A stretch of DNA of 64,000 nucleotides. Source: [Scytonema hofmanni] UTEX 2349. GTDB lineage: Bacteria > Cyanobacteriota > Cyanobacteriia > Cyanobacteriales > Nostocaceae. The stretch covers positions 638,274 through 702,273 of the forward strand of contig NZ_KK073768.1 of assembly GCF_000582685.1 (NCBI RefSeq), written 5' to 3'. The position numbers and the translations under genes were made by a program. Shown piece by piece: positions 16,925 through 25,848 of this stretch (its first letter is position 1; every line of letters begins with the position of its first letter). The notes below the pieces were generated by a model that worked only from the letters and a program-made list of their open reading frames with translations, was not told where the DNA came from and searched no databases.

Positions 16925-18334
16925 GTGTACAAATGGATCTTGCCAAGTCTGAGTGAAATTTTAGCCGAAAGTCAATTAAACGTGGCTGAATGTTCACCTG
17001 CTGCATCAGACCGGCAGTGGTGCGTCAGTTTAGCTGCAACTGAACAGTTGCTATTAAATACTTTAGCAACTACTTCAACTGATGCTACCCAAGGATTAGT
17101 TTTAGCTGCACCAGCACCTTTGTTCAGCGATCCTAGATTAACTCAAAGCTTGCAAACAATAACTTTTACAGCAAAACCATTCAACCCGTTGGCATTGATG
17201 CCATTTCAAATGCCGACTGGGACAACAGTAATGGCAGATGAAATTGCTCCTCATGAATCGGTACTGCCTTTATTAGCTGCCGATCCGTTGGGAAGTGAGC
17301 AATTTTGCTTAATTTTTACAGAAAAATTTAGATTAGTACTAGTTTTAGCAGAAGATAGTTGCAGTAAAAAAAGGTTTTCCTTTTCCTTTGATCCAGAAGT
17401 AGTTCAGATGGCGTGGCGATCGCTTGGTGCGAGAGTCATGCTAAACAATCCTGATTTTTACGCTGAACTCAATTCTTTAGTACAGAAATACGAACCAGTT
17501 GCACCAGATTACCACATCTTGATGCAATTTAGTCAGTTATTGTTAACGCAACTACCCCAAGAAGAAAAAACCACCAACCGACACGATAAAGAACATTTTC
17601 CTTCTTCTGCCTCTGCTCATCGTTCACCCCGTCCCGATGTAGAATTGCTTCAAGCTTTTGCTCACGAAGTCCGCACACCGTTGACAACAATTCGTACCAT
17701 GACACGTCTGCTATTAAAGCAGAAAACATTACCAGCAAACGTGATCAAGCGCTTGGAAGTTATCGATCACGAGTGTACAGAGCAAATTGATCGTATGGAG
17801 TTGCTCTTTAAAGCCGCAGAGTTAGAAACTTGTGCTACCGCAAAATCGAGCAACACTCAACTGACACCAACTTCTCTAGATCAAGTTTTACAACAGAGCA
17901 TTCCCCGTTGGCAACAAACCGCAAATCGACGTAATTTAACTTTAGATGTTGTCTTACCGCAGCAATTACCAATGGTGGTAAGCAATCCTTCCATGCTCGA
18001 TCGCGTACTCACCGGTTTAATCGAAAATTTTACCCGCAGCTTACCAGCCGGTAGCCATATTCAAGTACACGTTATTCCTGCCGGCGATCAATTAAAGTTA
18101 CAATTATCACCGCATAGTCAATGCAAACATAGTGACAACACTTATGAAGCCGTAACCCCACCAATTCGTAAAGCTTTAGGTCAATTGTTGATGTTCCAAC
18201 CAGAGACGGGTGTAATTAGTTTAAATCTTTCTGCGACAAAGCATTTATTTCAGGCGATCGGCGGTAAGCTAATTGTCCGTCAGCGTCCGCAGCACGGCGA
18301 AGTTTTAACGATTTTTCTGCCGCTGAAGGATTAA
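16925..18334 (+). CDS. Sensor histidine kinase with degenerate ATPase domain
   Basis: This 469-residue protein has a unique N-terminal region (about 1-235, MYKWILPSLSEILAESQ) with no membrane segment, then a HisKA domain with an intact H-box FAHEVRTPLTTIRT (His247). The C-terminal third resembles a HATPase domain at its ends (RVLTGLIENF as N-box; HGEVLTIFLPL at the end). The G1 (DxGxG) and G2 (GxGLGL) motifs are absent. It could accept phosphate but probably cannot bind ATP normally. The start is the GTG at 16925. The kinase at 25799-27382 shows the reverse defect. Confidence 0.78.
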   Translation: MYKWILPSLSEILAESQLNVAECSPAASDRQWCVSLAATEQLLLNTLATTSTDATQGLVLAAPAPLFSDPRLTQSLQTITFTAKPFNPLALMPFQMPTGTTVMADEIAPHESVLPLLAADPLGSEQFCLIFTEKFRLVLVLAEDSCSKKRFSFSFDPEVVQMAWRSLGARVMLNNPDFYAELNSLVQKYEPVAPDYHILMQFSQLLLTQLPQEEKTTNRHDKEHFPSSASAHRSPRPDVELLQAFAHEVRTPLTTIRTMTRLLLKQKTLPANVIKRLEVIDHECTEQIDRMELLFKAAELETCATAKSSNTQLTPTSLDQVLQQSIPRWQQTANRRNLTLDVVLPQQLPMVVSNPSMLDRVLTGLIENFTRSLPAGSHIQVHVIPAGDQLKLQLSPHSQCKHSDNTYEAVTPPIRKALGQLLMFQPETGVISLNLSATKHLFQAIGGKLIVRQRPQHGEVLTIFLPLKD

Positions 18335-18384
18335 GCTACGGTGTGTACACAAGTCATCGAATTAGCCAAAAAAAATTAAAAAAA

Positions 18385-18413
18385 TGCGATCGCTTAAAAT
18401 CAAAGCGATCGCA
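18385..18413. terminator. Hairpin between convergent genes
   Basis: TGCGATCGCTT and AAGCGATCGCA form an 11-base perfect stem built from two HIP1 sites, placed between the kinase (+) and the secreted protein (-). It lacks a strong T run, so a terminator role is likely but not certain. Confidence 0.5.
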
Positions 18414-18434
18414 ACTTTCTAGAAAAATTAAAAA

Positions 18435-18932
18435 TCATTGCCGGGGCAACACAATTTGGCGAGTCTCTCCAGTAAATCGTTGTACAAAACGCCTTCTAGC
18501 TGGATCATTGACAGAGTTGTAAATGTTTCCAGTAGGACGAAAACTGCGGTTAGCAAAGGAGACTAAAATCCTTTGCAAGTCCCAATTATCATACCCATCA
18601 AAAGGATGACCAGAGCGAGGAGAACCATCGTGACGAATGGTGATACTCCTGATTTGATTTAACGACACCGTTTCATTAAAAGTGATATTTCGCTGAACAA
18701 CGCTGTTTTGACCAAAACCACCACCAAGGGGTTGTTCAGCAGTGCTTCCTCCGCTTACCAAATTGAGGCTAATGAAAGCATTGTTACCACCACGCAAATC
18801 GTCAGATCCTGTAGTCATGCGAACCACAACCTTTGTGTCTGCATGAGCAGCAGCAGCTGATAATATGCCGATTGTAGCAATGCTCATAGCAACGACACTT
18901 AAATGAGAAAGTGCATAGATTGGACGAATCAT
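18435..18932 (-). CDS. Small secreted protein, unknown family
   Basis: The 165-residue protein has a signal peptide with cleavage near AAAAHA-DTK. The mature part starts with a beta-like segment VVVRMTTGSDDLRGGNNAFISLNL and later has TIRHDGSPRSGHPFDGYDNWDLQRI. The TGSDDLRGG and DNWDL features resemble secreted beta-sandwich (PLAT-like) proteins, but I cannot assign a family. A similar-sized secreted gene follows upstream on the same strand. Confidence 0.7.
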   Translation of the reverse strand: MIRPIYALSHLSVVAMSIATIGILSAAAAHADTKVVVRMTTGSDDLRGGNNAFISLNLVSGGSTAEQPLGGGFGQNSVVQRNITFNETVSLNQIRSITIRHDGSPRSGHPFDGYDNWDLQRILVSFANRSFRPTGNIYNSVNDPARRRFVQRFTGETRQIVLPRQ

Positions 18933-18988
18933 AAATGATTATTTCTTTGTAATGTTTGATTTGTTCTTAATGTGAGAAACTAGTTCTC

Positions 18989-19315
18989 TTACTTCACAAC
19001 AGGCTGAATCTGGGAATCAATCGTAGGAATAGGTGGACAAGAAAGACAACGATCAGGAATTTTTATTTCCGGTATTCGTTGGATTCTGATGTCGCGAAGA
19101 ATTCTACTGTCCTGAAGCTCTGATAAAAATTTTGCACAAGCATTTTCAGAAAGTCCACGGTCAATACAGACTTTTGGTAGTGGAGTTCTTAAATGAGGAG
19201 GTACAACAGGAACAGGTTCTGCCATGACTGCTGTACTAGAAATGAATACCGCAGGAGCAGTATTAACTAGCAATAAAAAGAGAGTTCGGGTAACTTTCGA
19301 TGTATTTAATGCCAT
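18989..19315 (-). CDS. Small secreted protein, unknown
   Basis: A 108-residue protein with a signal peptide (cleavage near AVMA-EPV). The mature part is short and rich in Pro, Ile and Cys, with a CIDRGLSENACAKFLSEL segment and a CLSCPPIP motif, so disulfides are likely. No family is recognised. It is transcribed in the same direction as the neighbouring secreted gene, 56 bases away, and the two may be cotranscribed. Confidence 0.6.
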   Translation of the reverse strand: MALNTSKVTRTLFLLLVNTAPAVFISSTAVMAEPVPVVPPHLRTPLPKVCIDRGLSENACAKFLSELQDSRILRDIRIQRIPEIKIPDRCLSCPPIPTIDSQIQPVVK

Positions 19316-19838
19316 AAGATAATCCCTGGAAATTTGATTAGGTTGGAATATTGCTTGACAAGTAAAATCAGGGTATTTTGCTATTCATCATTGGATAGCG
19401 GTTGTAGTTGTATTACTCCACTATCCTGACAAACAAATTATTCAAGCCAATCAGGAGTAATCACATAAACCGAGAATTAGGCTTTTGATTTGAAGATGAT
19501 TCTTCATGAGTATTTCCTCACATTTAATTATTTATAATCTCTAGAGGTGCTTTCTTTTGTCCTCACTTTCAATAACAAATGAGCAAAATAGATTATTCCA
19601 AATTTTTCTGAAATTTTTTGGATGACATGAGAGAAAGTTATTAAAGCCTTGCTTACAAAGCTTTTTAGCCCAAATTAAATTACTCAGTGGATGCATAAAA
19701 TCCCATATCCAAACCTATATATAAAATACGTAGTCAAACTACCTGTGTTTTTATTCTCAAAAATACTAGGTAAATCTGGAACAAACAAATTAGAGATTAG
19801 TCTCTGGAACTAATCTGCTTATTAAGTTGAGATAATAT
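19316..19838. other. AT-rich divergent intergenic region
   Basis: No gene or repeat family is recognised. It separates the secreted-protein pair (-) from the sigma-CHAT cassette (+) and should contain both promoters. Confidence 0.5.
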
Positions 19839-20474
19839 ATGCAGTCAAAACCAGTGGCAGAGCCTGCTACTATACTAATTGATGCAGAGCATCAAGAGCT
19901 AATCACTAAGATTGCTCGCAAATATACTAGAGAAACTTCCGTATCTTGCGAAGATGCCGCACAAACTGCCATAATGAAAGTCTACGAAGCCCTGAACGCG
20001 GGTAAGTTTCAGGGTGGGATTAAAGAATTTCAGCGTTGGGCTACTGTTGTAGCACGGTATGAGATTATTAACTTTGTCAAAAAAGAATGTTTGCGAAAGC
20101 ACCAAAGTCTCGATGCAACCATTACTGGTACAGATATCTCTTTGGTAGAGACAATTCCTGATGAGTTCGACTTGTGGGATGCTGTAGCGCGTGCTGATTT
20201 AATCAGCAAAGCAAAACAAGCTATTTTTAATCTAGATTCGCGTTATGGCGATCGCGGTTATCTCAAAATATGGCAACTTATAGTTGCAGGTAAAAACCAA
20301 ACCCAACAAGCATCTGCATTGGGAATTAGTCAAGGGGAAGTTTCCAAGCGTTGGAAGGAATTAGTCGGACGTGTCACCATCGAATTAGGACTACTGCAAC
20401 CCGAAGTTATTAAACAAGAACAACAAAATACTAAACTCAAAGATACTCGTAGACGTTCAAAATCTACATGGTAA
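19839..20474 (+). CDS. Sigma-70-like RNA polymerase sigma factor
   Basis: The 211-residue protein has a region-2-like helical domain (about 15-85: SCEDAAQTAIMKVYEAL, FQRWATVVARYEIINFVKKE) and a region-4-like helix-turn-helix near the C-terminus (QTQQASALGISQGEVSKRWKEL). It lacks the anti-sigma or extension domains of primary sigma factors, so it resembles a small, ECF-like type. The next two genes follow with gaps of 104 and 87 bases on the same strand and probably form one unit. I infer that it controls this cassette or a linked response. Confidence 0.82.
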   Translation: MQSKPVAEPATILIDAEHQELITKIARKYTRETSVSCEDAAQTAIMKVYEALNAGKFQGGIKEFQRWATVVARYEIINFVKKECLRKHQSLDATITGTDISLVETIPDEFDLWDAVARADLISKAKQAIFNLDSRYGDRGYLKIWQLIVAGKNQTQQASALGISQGEVSKRWKELVGRVTIELGLLQPEVIKQEQQNTKLKDTRRRSKSTW

Positions 20475-20578
20475 GGTTTTTGTCAAGTCTTTAATAAATT
20501 TATTATTTATCGGCATAGAATCATGCGCTTACTTGTTAAGACAATTAATTATCCTTCAATATTGGGAAATGTCACCCT

Positions 20579-21961
20579 ATGCGTAGAAAACGTGAAAAAT
20601 CCAAACCTGCTAATATGCAAAAACATTACCCAATAACACCACAACCTGGAGAAATCTGGGAATTAAGTTACCAGGTGCAATATTATGGAGAATTTTCTTT
20701 AAATGAAGAAAATAAGCTCTACTCAACCGAAGCTCAAAGCTTTTTCCAAGGGAACACTCCACCCCGCTATGTAATGATTGTGACTGAACCAGAGGCAGAG
20801 ATTGTTTCTGTGATGGTATTATCTACGGAAACTAATTTTATTTCCGATGTTGATTTACTTATTCCCGCACATATTTCTGGTTCAACACAAGATTTATTGG
20901 CTGAAACTTGGCACGTACAACCGATGCTTATTGGCAATTTATTACAGCCAGTTGCTAAGAGGATTTCGCGTGATATTTATGATATATTATTAACTATAGG
21001 AGACTATTATCATGGGTTAGTAAATCAACAGCCAAAAACTGATGAGATTGAGAGATTAGGGTTAAAAATAGGTACAAAACAAGCTTTAGAAATATCTACA
21101 CTAGTCCTCTTTCACCAACAAGAACAAGCTTGGAGTGATGTTTTAACAATACCAGTGGCAGCTTATCGCGCATACATTAAAAGTGTGAATTTGACCACTA
21201 AACTTCTGCACGATCAATTACAAATAAACGAAGATTTGGCAGAATTTGGGTTGAGTCAAAATAGACAGATAAACTTACTATCTGGCTCTTTTAATCAAAC
21301 TTACACTGTCCTCAGTCGCTGGTGGGAAAATATTTTTGAGCCAGAATGGCAGACTTTTGCTACATTACCAAACTTAGCGATCGCCATTGCAACCCGCAGT
21401 TATACTGACTTACAAGCTTCTCAGTCAACCCCTGATGAAATTGCAGCAATTATTCAGCAATTATCATCTGAAAATGACGAAAGGCAACGGCAACGAGCAG
21501 CCAAGCAGTTAGGAGAAATTGCTGTTGGTAGTTCCCAAGCAATTCAAGCTTTGGTCAGTTTGTTACGAAGTAATTCAGATGATGAAACTCTATGGATAGC
21601 CGTAGAAAGTTTACGAAAAATTGACCCAGAAAATCCATCTGTGGGAATCAGGAGGGTTAAACTAATTGATTTAGGAATGGAGATTGCACGCAAAGCTGTA
21701 GCTTTGGCTGTGGCATTTTTACAAAAAATTGATGGTGATGTTAGCGTGCTTTTGCAACTTTACCCCGCAGGAAATGATAATTATTTACCACCAGATTTAA
21801 AGTTAATATTGCTGGATGATTCTGGACAAATATTGCGTGAAGTCACTGCTAGACATGCAGATGTTTATATTCAACTCAAATTTAGCTGTGAAATGGGAGA
21901 AAGATTTAGCGTGCAAGTAGCCTTGGGTAATGCTAATTTTAGTGAAGATTTTGTGATTTAA
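20579..21961 (+). CDS. HEAT-repeat protein with DUF1822-like C-terminus
   Basis: A 460-residue protein without signal peptide. The N-terminal half is unrecognised (KHYPITPQPGEIWELSYQ). Residues about 285-345 contain HEAT-like repeats (RQRAAKQLGEIAVGSSQAI, SDDETLWIAVESLRKID). The last 110 residues match the cyanobacterial DUF1822 C-terminus, with RRVKLIDLGMEI and the terminal VALGNANFSEDFVI. DUF1822 genes are often found between a sigma-like gene and a CHAT gene in cyanobacteria, the order seen here. An adaptor or regulator role is inferred. Confidence 0.75.
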   Translation: MRRKREKSKPANMQKHYPITPQPGEIWELSYQVQYYGEFSLNEENKLYSTEAQSFFQGNTPPRYVMIVTEPEAEIVSVMVLSTETNFISDVDLLIPAHISGSTQDLLAETWHVQPMLIGNLLQPVAKRISRDIYDILLTIGDYYHGLVNQQPKTDEIERLGLKIGTKQALEISTLVLFHQQEQAWSDVLTIPVAAYRAYIKSVNLTTKLLHDQLQINEDLAEFGLSQNRQINLLSGSFNQTYTVLSRWWENIFEPEWQTFATLPNLAIAIATRSYTDLQASQSTPDEIAAIIQQLSSENDERQRQRAAKQLGEIAVGSSQAIQALVSLLRSNSDDETLWIAVESLRKIDPENPSVGIRRVKLIDLGMEIARKAVALAVAFLQKIDGDVSVLLQLYPAGNDNYLPPDLKLILLDDSGQILREVTARHADVYIQLKFSCEMGERFSVQVALGNANFSEDFVI

Positions 21962-22048
21962 TTGAATCAAACTATGTAGGTTATGGAACAATTAGCAACA
22001 GAAATATTTTTTTCTTAAGTGCAAAAACCATACCTACATTAAACTATT

Positions 22049-24835
22049 ATGTTACTAGCGCTCCTTCTTAATTTTGCAAGTAAAAATCTTCAAGGACGTG
22101 ACTTTAGCGGTCAAAACCTTATAGGTGCAGACTTCAGTAACTCTGACATTCGTGGGGCAAATTTTACTAATGTTATTCTTAAAAATGCTAACTTCCAAAA
22201 TGCTAAAGCTGGATTACCGAAAAAATTGGTATTTGGGTTAGTTCTGTTAACATTACTAATAACTATAATCTTAGGATTAGTCTCAGGATTTGCACCAGTG
22301 TTTACGGGATATTTGCTTTTCCCTTACTCAATTAGTCCAGACAATTATTTTGCGGCTATTATAGTTTTAAGTATTTTTATAGTTTTTGCCATCACTACTA
22401 TTTACAAAAGCTTATCATCTGCATTTTTTGTTGTTTCTTGCACAGCTATATTTTGTGGATTTGTGCTAGGAATCATGACTGGTAAAATTGCGGGAATTCC
22501 GGCTGGTATTGTGAGTGTTACTGTCACCACATTAATTATTTATGTCATGTTAATAATTATGGTATTACTGGTGACTGTAGCTGAACAAATTGCTGGGATA
22601 ACAATAGCAATTGTAGCTCTAATTGTCATGTTTATCAGTAGTATTATTGGAACTATAGCTGGTACGAGAATTGGTGTTGCAGTCGCTGAAGTATTTGCAG
22701 GGATTAACAGACTGCCAAACTTAAAAGCTGAAGCAGTCCAAGAAGCTGCGATCGCAGCGACAATTGGCAGTTTTGCTGTAATATTATTTGTTAGTTATAT
22801 CAGTTGGCGAGTGGGTGATCGAGATAAAAAGTTTCTCTGGATACAAAAATTAGCTATTGCTGTCTCTAGCATCGGTGGAACAAGCTTTCAGGAGGCAGAT
22901 TTAACCAATGCTAATTTTAGCTGTGCCAAACTGAAAAATGTTAACTTTGGCAACGCCAAAATTATTCGTACTAATTTTCATTTAGCGCATCATCTTTATT
23001 TAGCCAGATTAAATAATACTATTTTAATTAACCCAATAATTCAAGATTTAGCTGTTACTAAAAGAGGCACTAATAAATCTTATATCGGCTGTAATCTCAA
23101 AGGTATCAACCTAGATTATGCTGACATGAGTTATAGTAATTTAAGCGAAGCAGATATTAGTGATGCTACTTTAGAGTGTGCAAATCTAGAATACGCAAAC
23201 CTGACTAAAACTCAAGCAGTAGCTACAAATTTTCAGGAATCAAGGTTAACTGGAGCTTGTTTAGAAGCCTGGAATATTGACAGCAAAACTCAACTACAAA
23301 GAGTTATTTGTGACTACGTTTATCTTTTAAATAATCAACAAGAACGTCGTCCTAGCAGTGGAGAATTTGCTAATGGAGAATTTACTAAACTATTTCAAAT
23401 AGCCATAAATACTGTTGATTTAATTTTCCGCAACGGTTTAGATTTACAGGCTTTATCTGCGGCTTTAGCAAAAGTAAAAATAGAAAATGAAGGCATTCCT
23501 TTAGCCATTAAAAGTATTGAAAATAAGGGTGATGATGTTGTAGTTGTGCGTGTGGATGTACCAGAGTCAACCAATAAGGCAAGAATCCACGCTGAATTTA
23601 CTCAAAATTATGAATTTGCTCTCCAACAGTTAGAAATAAGATATCAAGCAGAATTAAAAAGTAAAGATGAACAAATTAGTCTTTATCGTCAACACCAATC
23701 AGATTTAAAGAACTTAATGCAAATGATAGCTCCCAATGTTAATAAATTAACCGAGGGAAAGCTGGTGATTTTAAAATTGGGTCAAGGCGACTTAAGTAGA
23801 GGATTTCCAGTTACAATACAAATCAGTTTAGAAGGCGATCGCCCATATTTTGAATCTCACGGTCAATTACCTCCGGCTTCAGAATTAGCTTTAGTATACA
23901 ATCAATGGCAATCTGCATATCGCCAAAGCTTACAGGGAAGTTTGCGAATCAAGTTTCCAGAAACACAAGTTACCAATATTAGCAAGCGAGAATTATTCAA
24001 GGAATGTGATAATTTGGCACATGATTTCAAAAAACATTTAAACTTATGGTTAAATTCAGAATTATTTCGGTCTGTTAAAGAGCAATTACTAGAAAAGTTA
24101 AATCCATCAGAATCTATTCGGATTCTCCTGCAAACAGAAGATACTCAGTTACGGCGGATACCCTTGCAGCTTTGGGATTTTTTTGAACGCTATCCTCAAG
24201 CAGAAATTGCTCTTTCTTCAACTACTTATGAGAAAAAAGAAAAGTCTAAATCCTCGAAATCATATCTCAAAATATTAGCAATATTAGGAGATAGCACTGG
24301 TATTAATACTCAAAAAGATAGAATTTTACTTAAACAATTACCCAACACCGAAGTCAAGTTTTTAGTAGAACCACAACGTCAAGTACTAAATGATGAACTT
24401 TGGTTGCAACCTTGGGATATTCTCTTTTTTGCTGGTCACAGTTTTACTCAATCTGAGAAAGAAATTGGTCATTTTCGCATCAACCAAACTGATAGTTTAA
24501 CTATTGCTGAGTTAAAAAATGCTCTGACTAAAGCTATTGAACGAGGTTTGCACCTGGCAATTTTTAACTCCTGCGATGGTTTGGGATTAGCAACTAATTT
24601 AGGAGATTTGCATATTCCCCAAATGATTGTCATGCGTGAACCAGTACCTGACAAAGTAGCACAGGAGTTTTTGAAGAATCTTCTCACAGAATTTTCTAGT
24701 GGTAAACCTTTATATCAATCGGTGCGTGAGGCACGTTCTAAACTACAAGGTTTAGAAGATGAGTTTCCTTGTGCGAGTTGGCTGCCAGTAATTTGCCAGA
24801 ACCCCGCAGAAATTCCCCTCACATGGGATTTCTGA
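22049..24835 (+). CDS. Pentapeptide-repeat, transmembrane, CHAT protease-like protein
   Basis: This 928-residue protein combines pentapeptide repeats (about 12-50: ANFTN, ANFQN), a cluster of about six membrane helices (55-255) and a second pentapeptide block (about 275-410: EADLTNANFS, LSEADISDATLE). A charged coiled region (about 510-550) and a C-terminal CHAT domain follow. CHAT is a caspase-like fold; the His (ILFFAGHS, His797) and Cys (FNSCDGLG, Cys842) of the dyad are present. It could act as a membrane-anchored protease triggered by its partners. It is the last gene of the sigma/HEAT/CHAT cassette. Confidence 0.82.
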   Translation: MLLALLLNFASKNLQGRDFSGQNLIGADFSNSDIRGANFTNVILKNANFQNAKAGLPKKLVFGLVLLTLLITIILGLVSGFAPVFTGYLLFPYSISPDNYFAAIIVLSIFIVFAITTIYKSLSSAFFVVSCTAIFCGFVLGIMTGKIAGIPAGIVSVTVTTLIIYVMLIIMVLLVTVAEQIAGITIAIVALIVMFISSIIGTIAGTRIGVAVAEVFAGINRLPNLKAEAVQEAAIAATIGSFAVILFVSYISWRVGDRDKKFLWIQKLAIAVSSIGGTSFQEADLTNANFSCAKLKNVNFGNAKIIRTNFHLAHHLYLARLNNTILINPIIQDLAVTKRGTNKSYIGCNLKGINLDYADMSYSNLSEADISDATLECANLEYANLTKTQAVATNFQESRLTGACLEAWNIDSKTQLQRVICDYVYLLNNQQERRPSSGEFANGEFTKLFQIAINTVDLIFRNGLDLQALSAALAKVKIENEGIPLAIKSIENKGDDVVVVRVDVPESTNKARIHAEFTQNYEFALQQLEIRYQAELKSKDEQISLYRQHQSDLKNLMQMIAPNVNKLTEGKLVILKLGQGDLSRGFPVTIQISLEGDRPYFESHGQLPPASELALVYNQWQSAYRQSLQGSLRIKFPETQVTNISKRELFKECDNLAHDFKKHLNLWLNSELFRSVKEQLLEKLNPSESIRILLQTEDTQLRRIPLQLWDFFERYPQAEIALSSTTYEKKEKSKSSKSYLKILAILGDSTGINTQKDRILLKQLPNTEVKFLVEPQRQVLNDELWLQPWDILFFAGHSFTQSEKEIGHFRINQTDSLTIAELKNALTKAIERGLHLAIFNSCDGLGLATNLGDLHIPQMIVMREPVPDKVAQEFLKNLLTEFSSGKPLYQSVREARSKLQGLEDEFPCASWLPVICQNPAEIPLTWDF

Positions 24836-24933
24836 ATATGATCACCTAAAGCATCTCTGTTGGTGGGCGATCGCACCACCCACTCATCAACTAAAATCAT
24901 GATTGTTGGATTAACAATCTGGTATTACTTGTG

Positions 24934-25725
24934 TTATCCAATACAAGTCACTAACTGATTTACACGCGGTTTACCGAAGCGTTCCCAAGCGTTACCACCA
25001 CGTAGAAATAATTCCATCCAACGAATTTGTCGCTTTCCATCAGGTGTTAACCAACCAGAACTTCCCGGTGCAAAAGCTAATGTTCCTTCTGGGACTTTAA
25101 AGCTACCGTCGGAATATATTGCATCACTTACTACATCACCGACGCGGATAATTACTTTGGCTTCAGGTTTGAGGTTAATGCTATCTGCGGGGATGGTGGT
25201 TTTGATGTTACCGTAACCATCAATCCAGGCTACGCGATCGCTTGGTGCATCAGGAATATCACTTTTGTTCAAAACTTCTCCCAAAACGCTTAAATCCCCT
25301 CTACCAATTGCACCTGCTGCACTGGGAAATACATCACGCGATCGAAATTGCGAACCGCCTCTAGAAACGTTGACAATATGCAGCACTTGTGCATAATCTT
25401 TGATAAACGAGAGGGTGTAACCAGCATTAACACCAACGACTTTAACATTATTAGAAAGGAGAGCATAAGTTAATCCCTCCCCTTCATTGTTCCGTCTAGC
25501 TTGTTTATCATCTTGGCGGGGCGCACAATTGTGATAAATTAAACGTTCTTCCTGACCAATGTTCAAACCAAGTTGAGCAATCCAAAAGCCAGTAGCGAGG
25601 GTACTAAAAGCCGGAGTTGAAACTAAATTTATTTGCGCTTGCGGCAATTCCGTTAATAAACGCTGCGTAACCTCAGCAAAAGCCGGATCGCCATTTCCGT
25701 AGTCTGCAATTAAGGTGATAAACAT
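24934..25725 (-). CDS. SAM hydroxide adenosyltransferase family (DUF62)
   Basis: The 263-residue protein begins MFITLIADYGNGDPAFAEV, the typical start of the SAM-dependent chlorinase/fluorinase/hydroxide adenosyltransferase family. The middle has VNVSRGGSQFRSRDVFPSAAGAIGRG, and the C-terminal beta-barrel begins WIDGYGNIKTT and ends in a Gly/Ser-rich loop (FAPGSSGWL). The common bacterial members hydrolyse SAM to adenosine and methionine. It is a single gene oriented with the kinase upstream of it on the minus strand. Confidence 0.88.
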   Translation of the reverse strand: MFITLIADYGNGDPAFAEVTQRLLTELPQAQINLVSTPAFSTLATGFWIAQLGLNIGQEERLIYHNCAPRQDDKQARRNNEGEGLTYALLSNNVKVVGVNAGYTLSFIKDYAQVLHIVNVSRGGSQFRSRDVFPSAAGAIGRGDLSVLGEVLNKSDIPDAPSDRVAWIDGYGNIKTTIPADSINLKPEAKVIIRVGDVVSDAIYSDGSFKVPEGTLAFAPGSSGWLTPDGKRQIRWMELFLRGGNAWERFGKPRVNQLVTCIG

Positions 25726-25740
25726 TGTTAGTTGTTAAGA

Positions 25741-25848
25741 ATTGGGCATTGGGCAATGGGCATTGGGCATTAAAGACGCTCAAGTTTTGATGCGCGTTCT
25801 AATAGGATTCTTTCGATGTCCCATTCCCCATACCCATTGCCCTATCGT
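25741..25848. repeat. GGGCATTGGGCAAT repeat element
   Basis: Blocks of GGGCATT/GGGCAAT face CCCATTCCCCATACCCATTGCCC across a spacer containing GCGTTCTAATAGGATTCTTT. The same blocks and spacer (opposite strand) form 52355-52475. The right block encodes the last residues of the kinase. Confidence 0.8.

Noticed and set aside
16750..16932. Short minus-strand frame at the kinase start
   Set aside because: Overlaps the GTG start of a clear gene and has no recognisable sequence.
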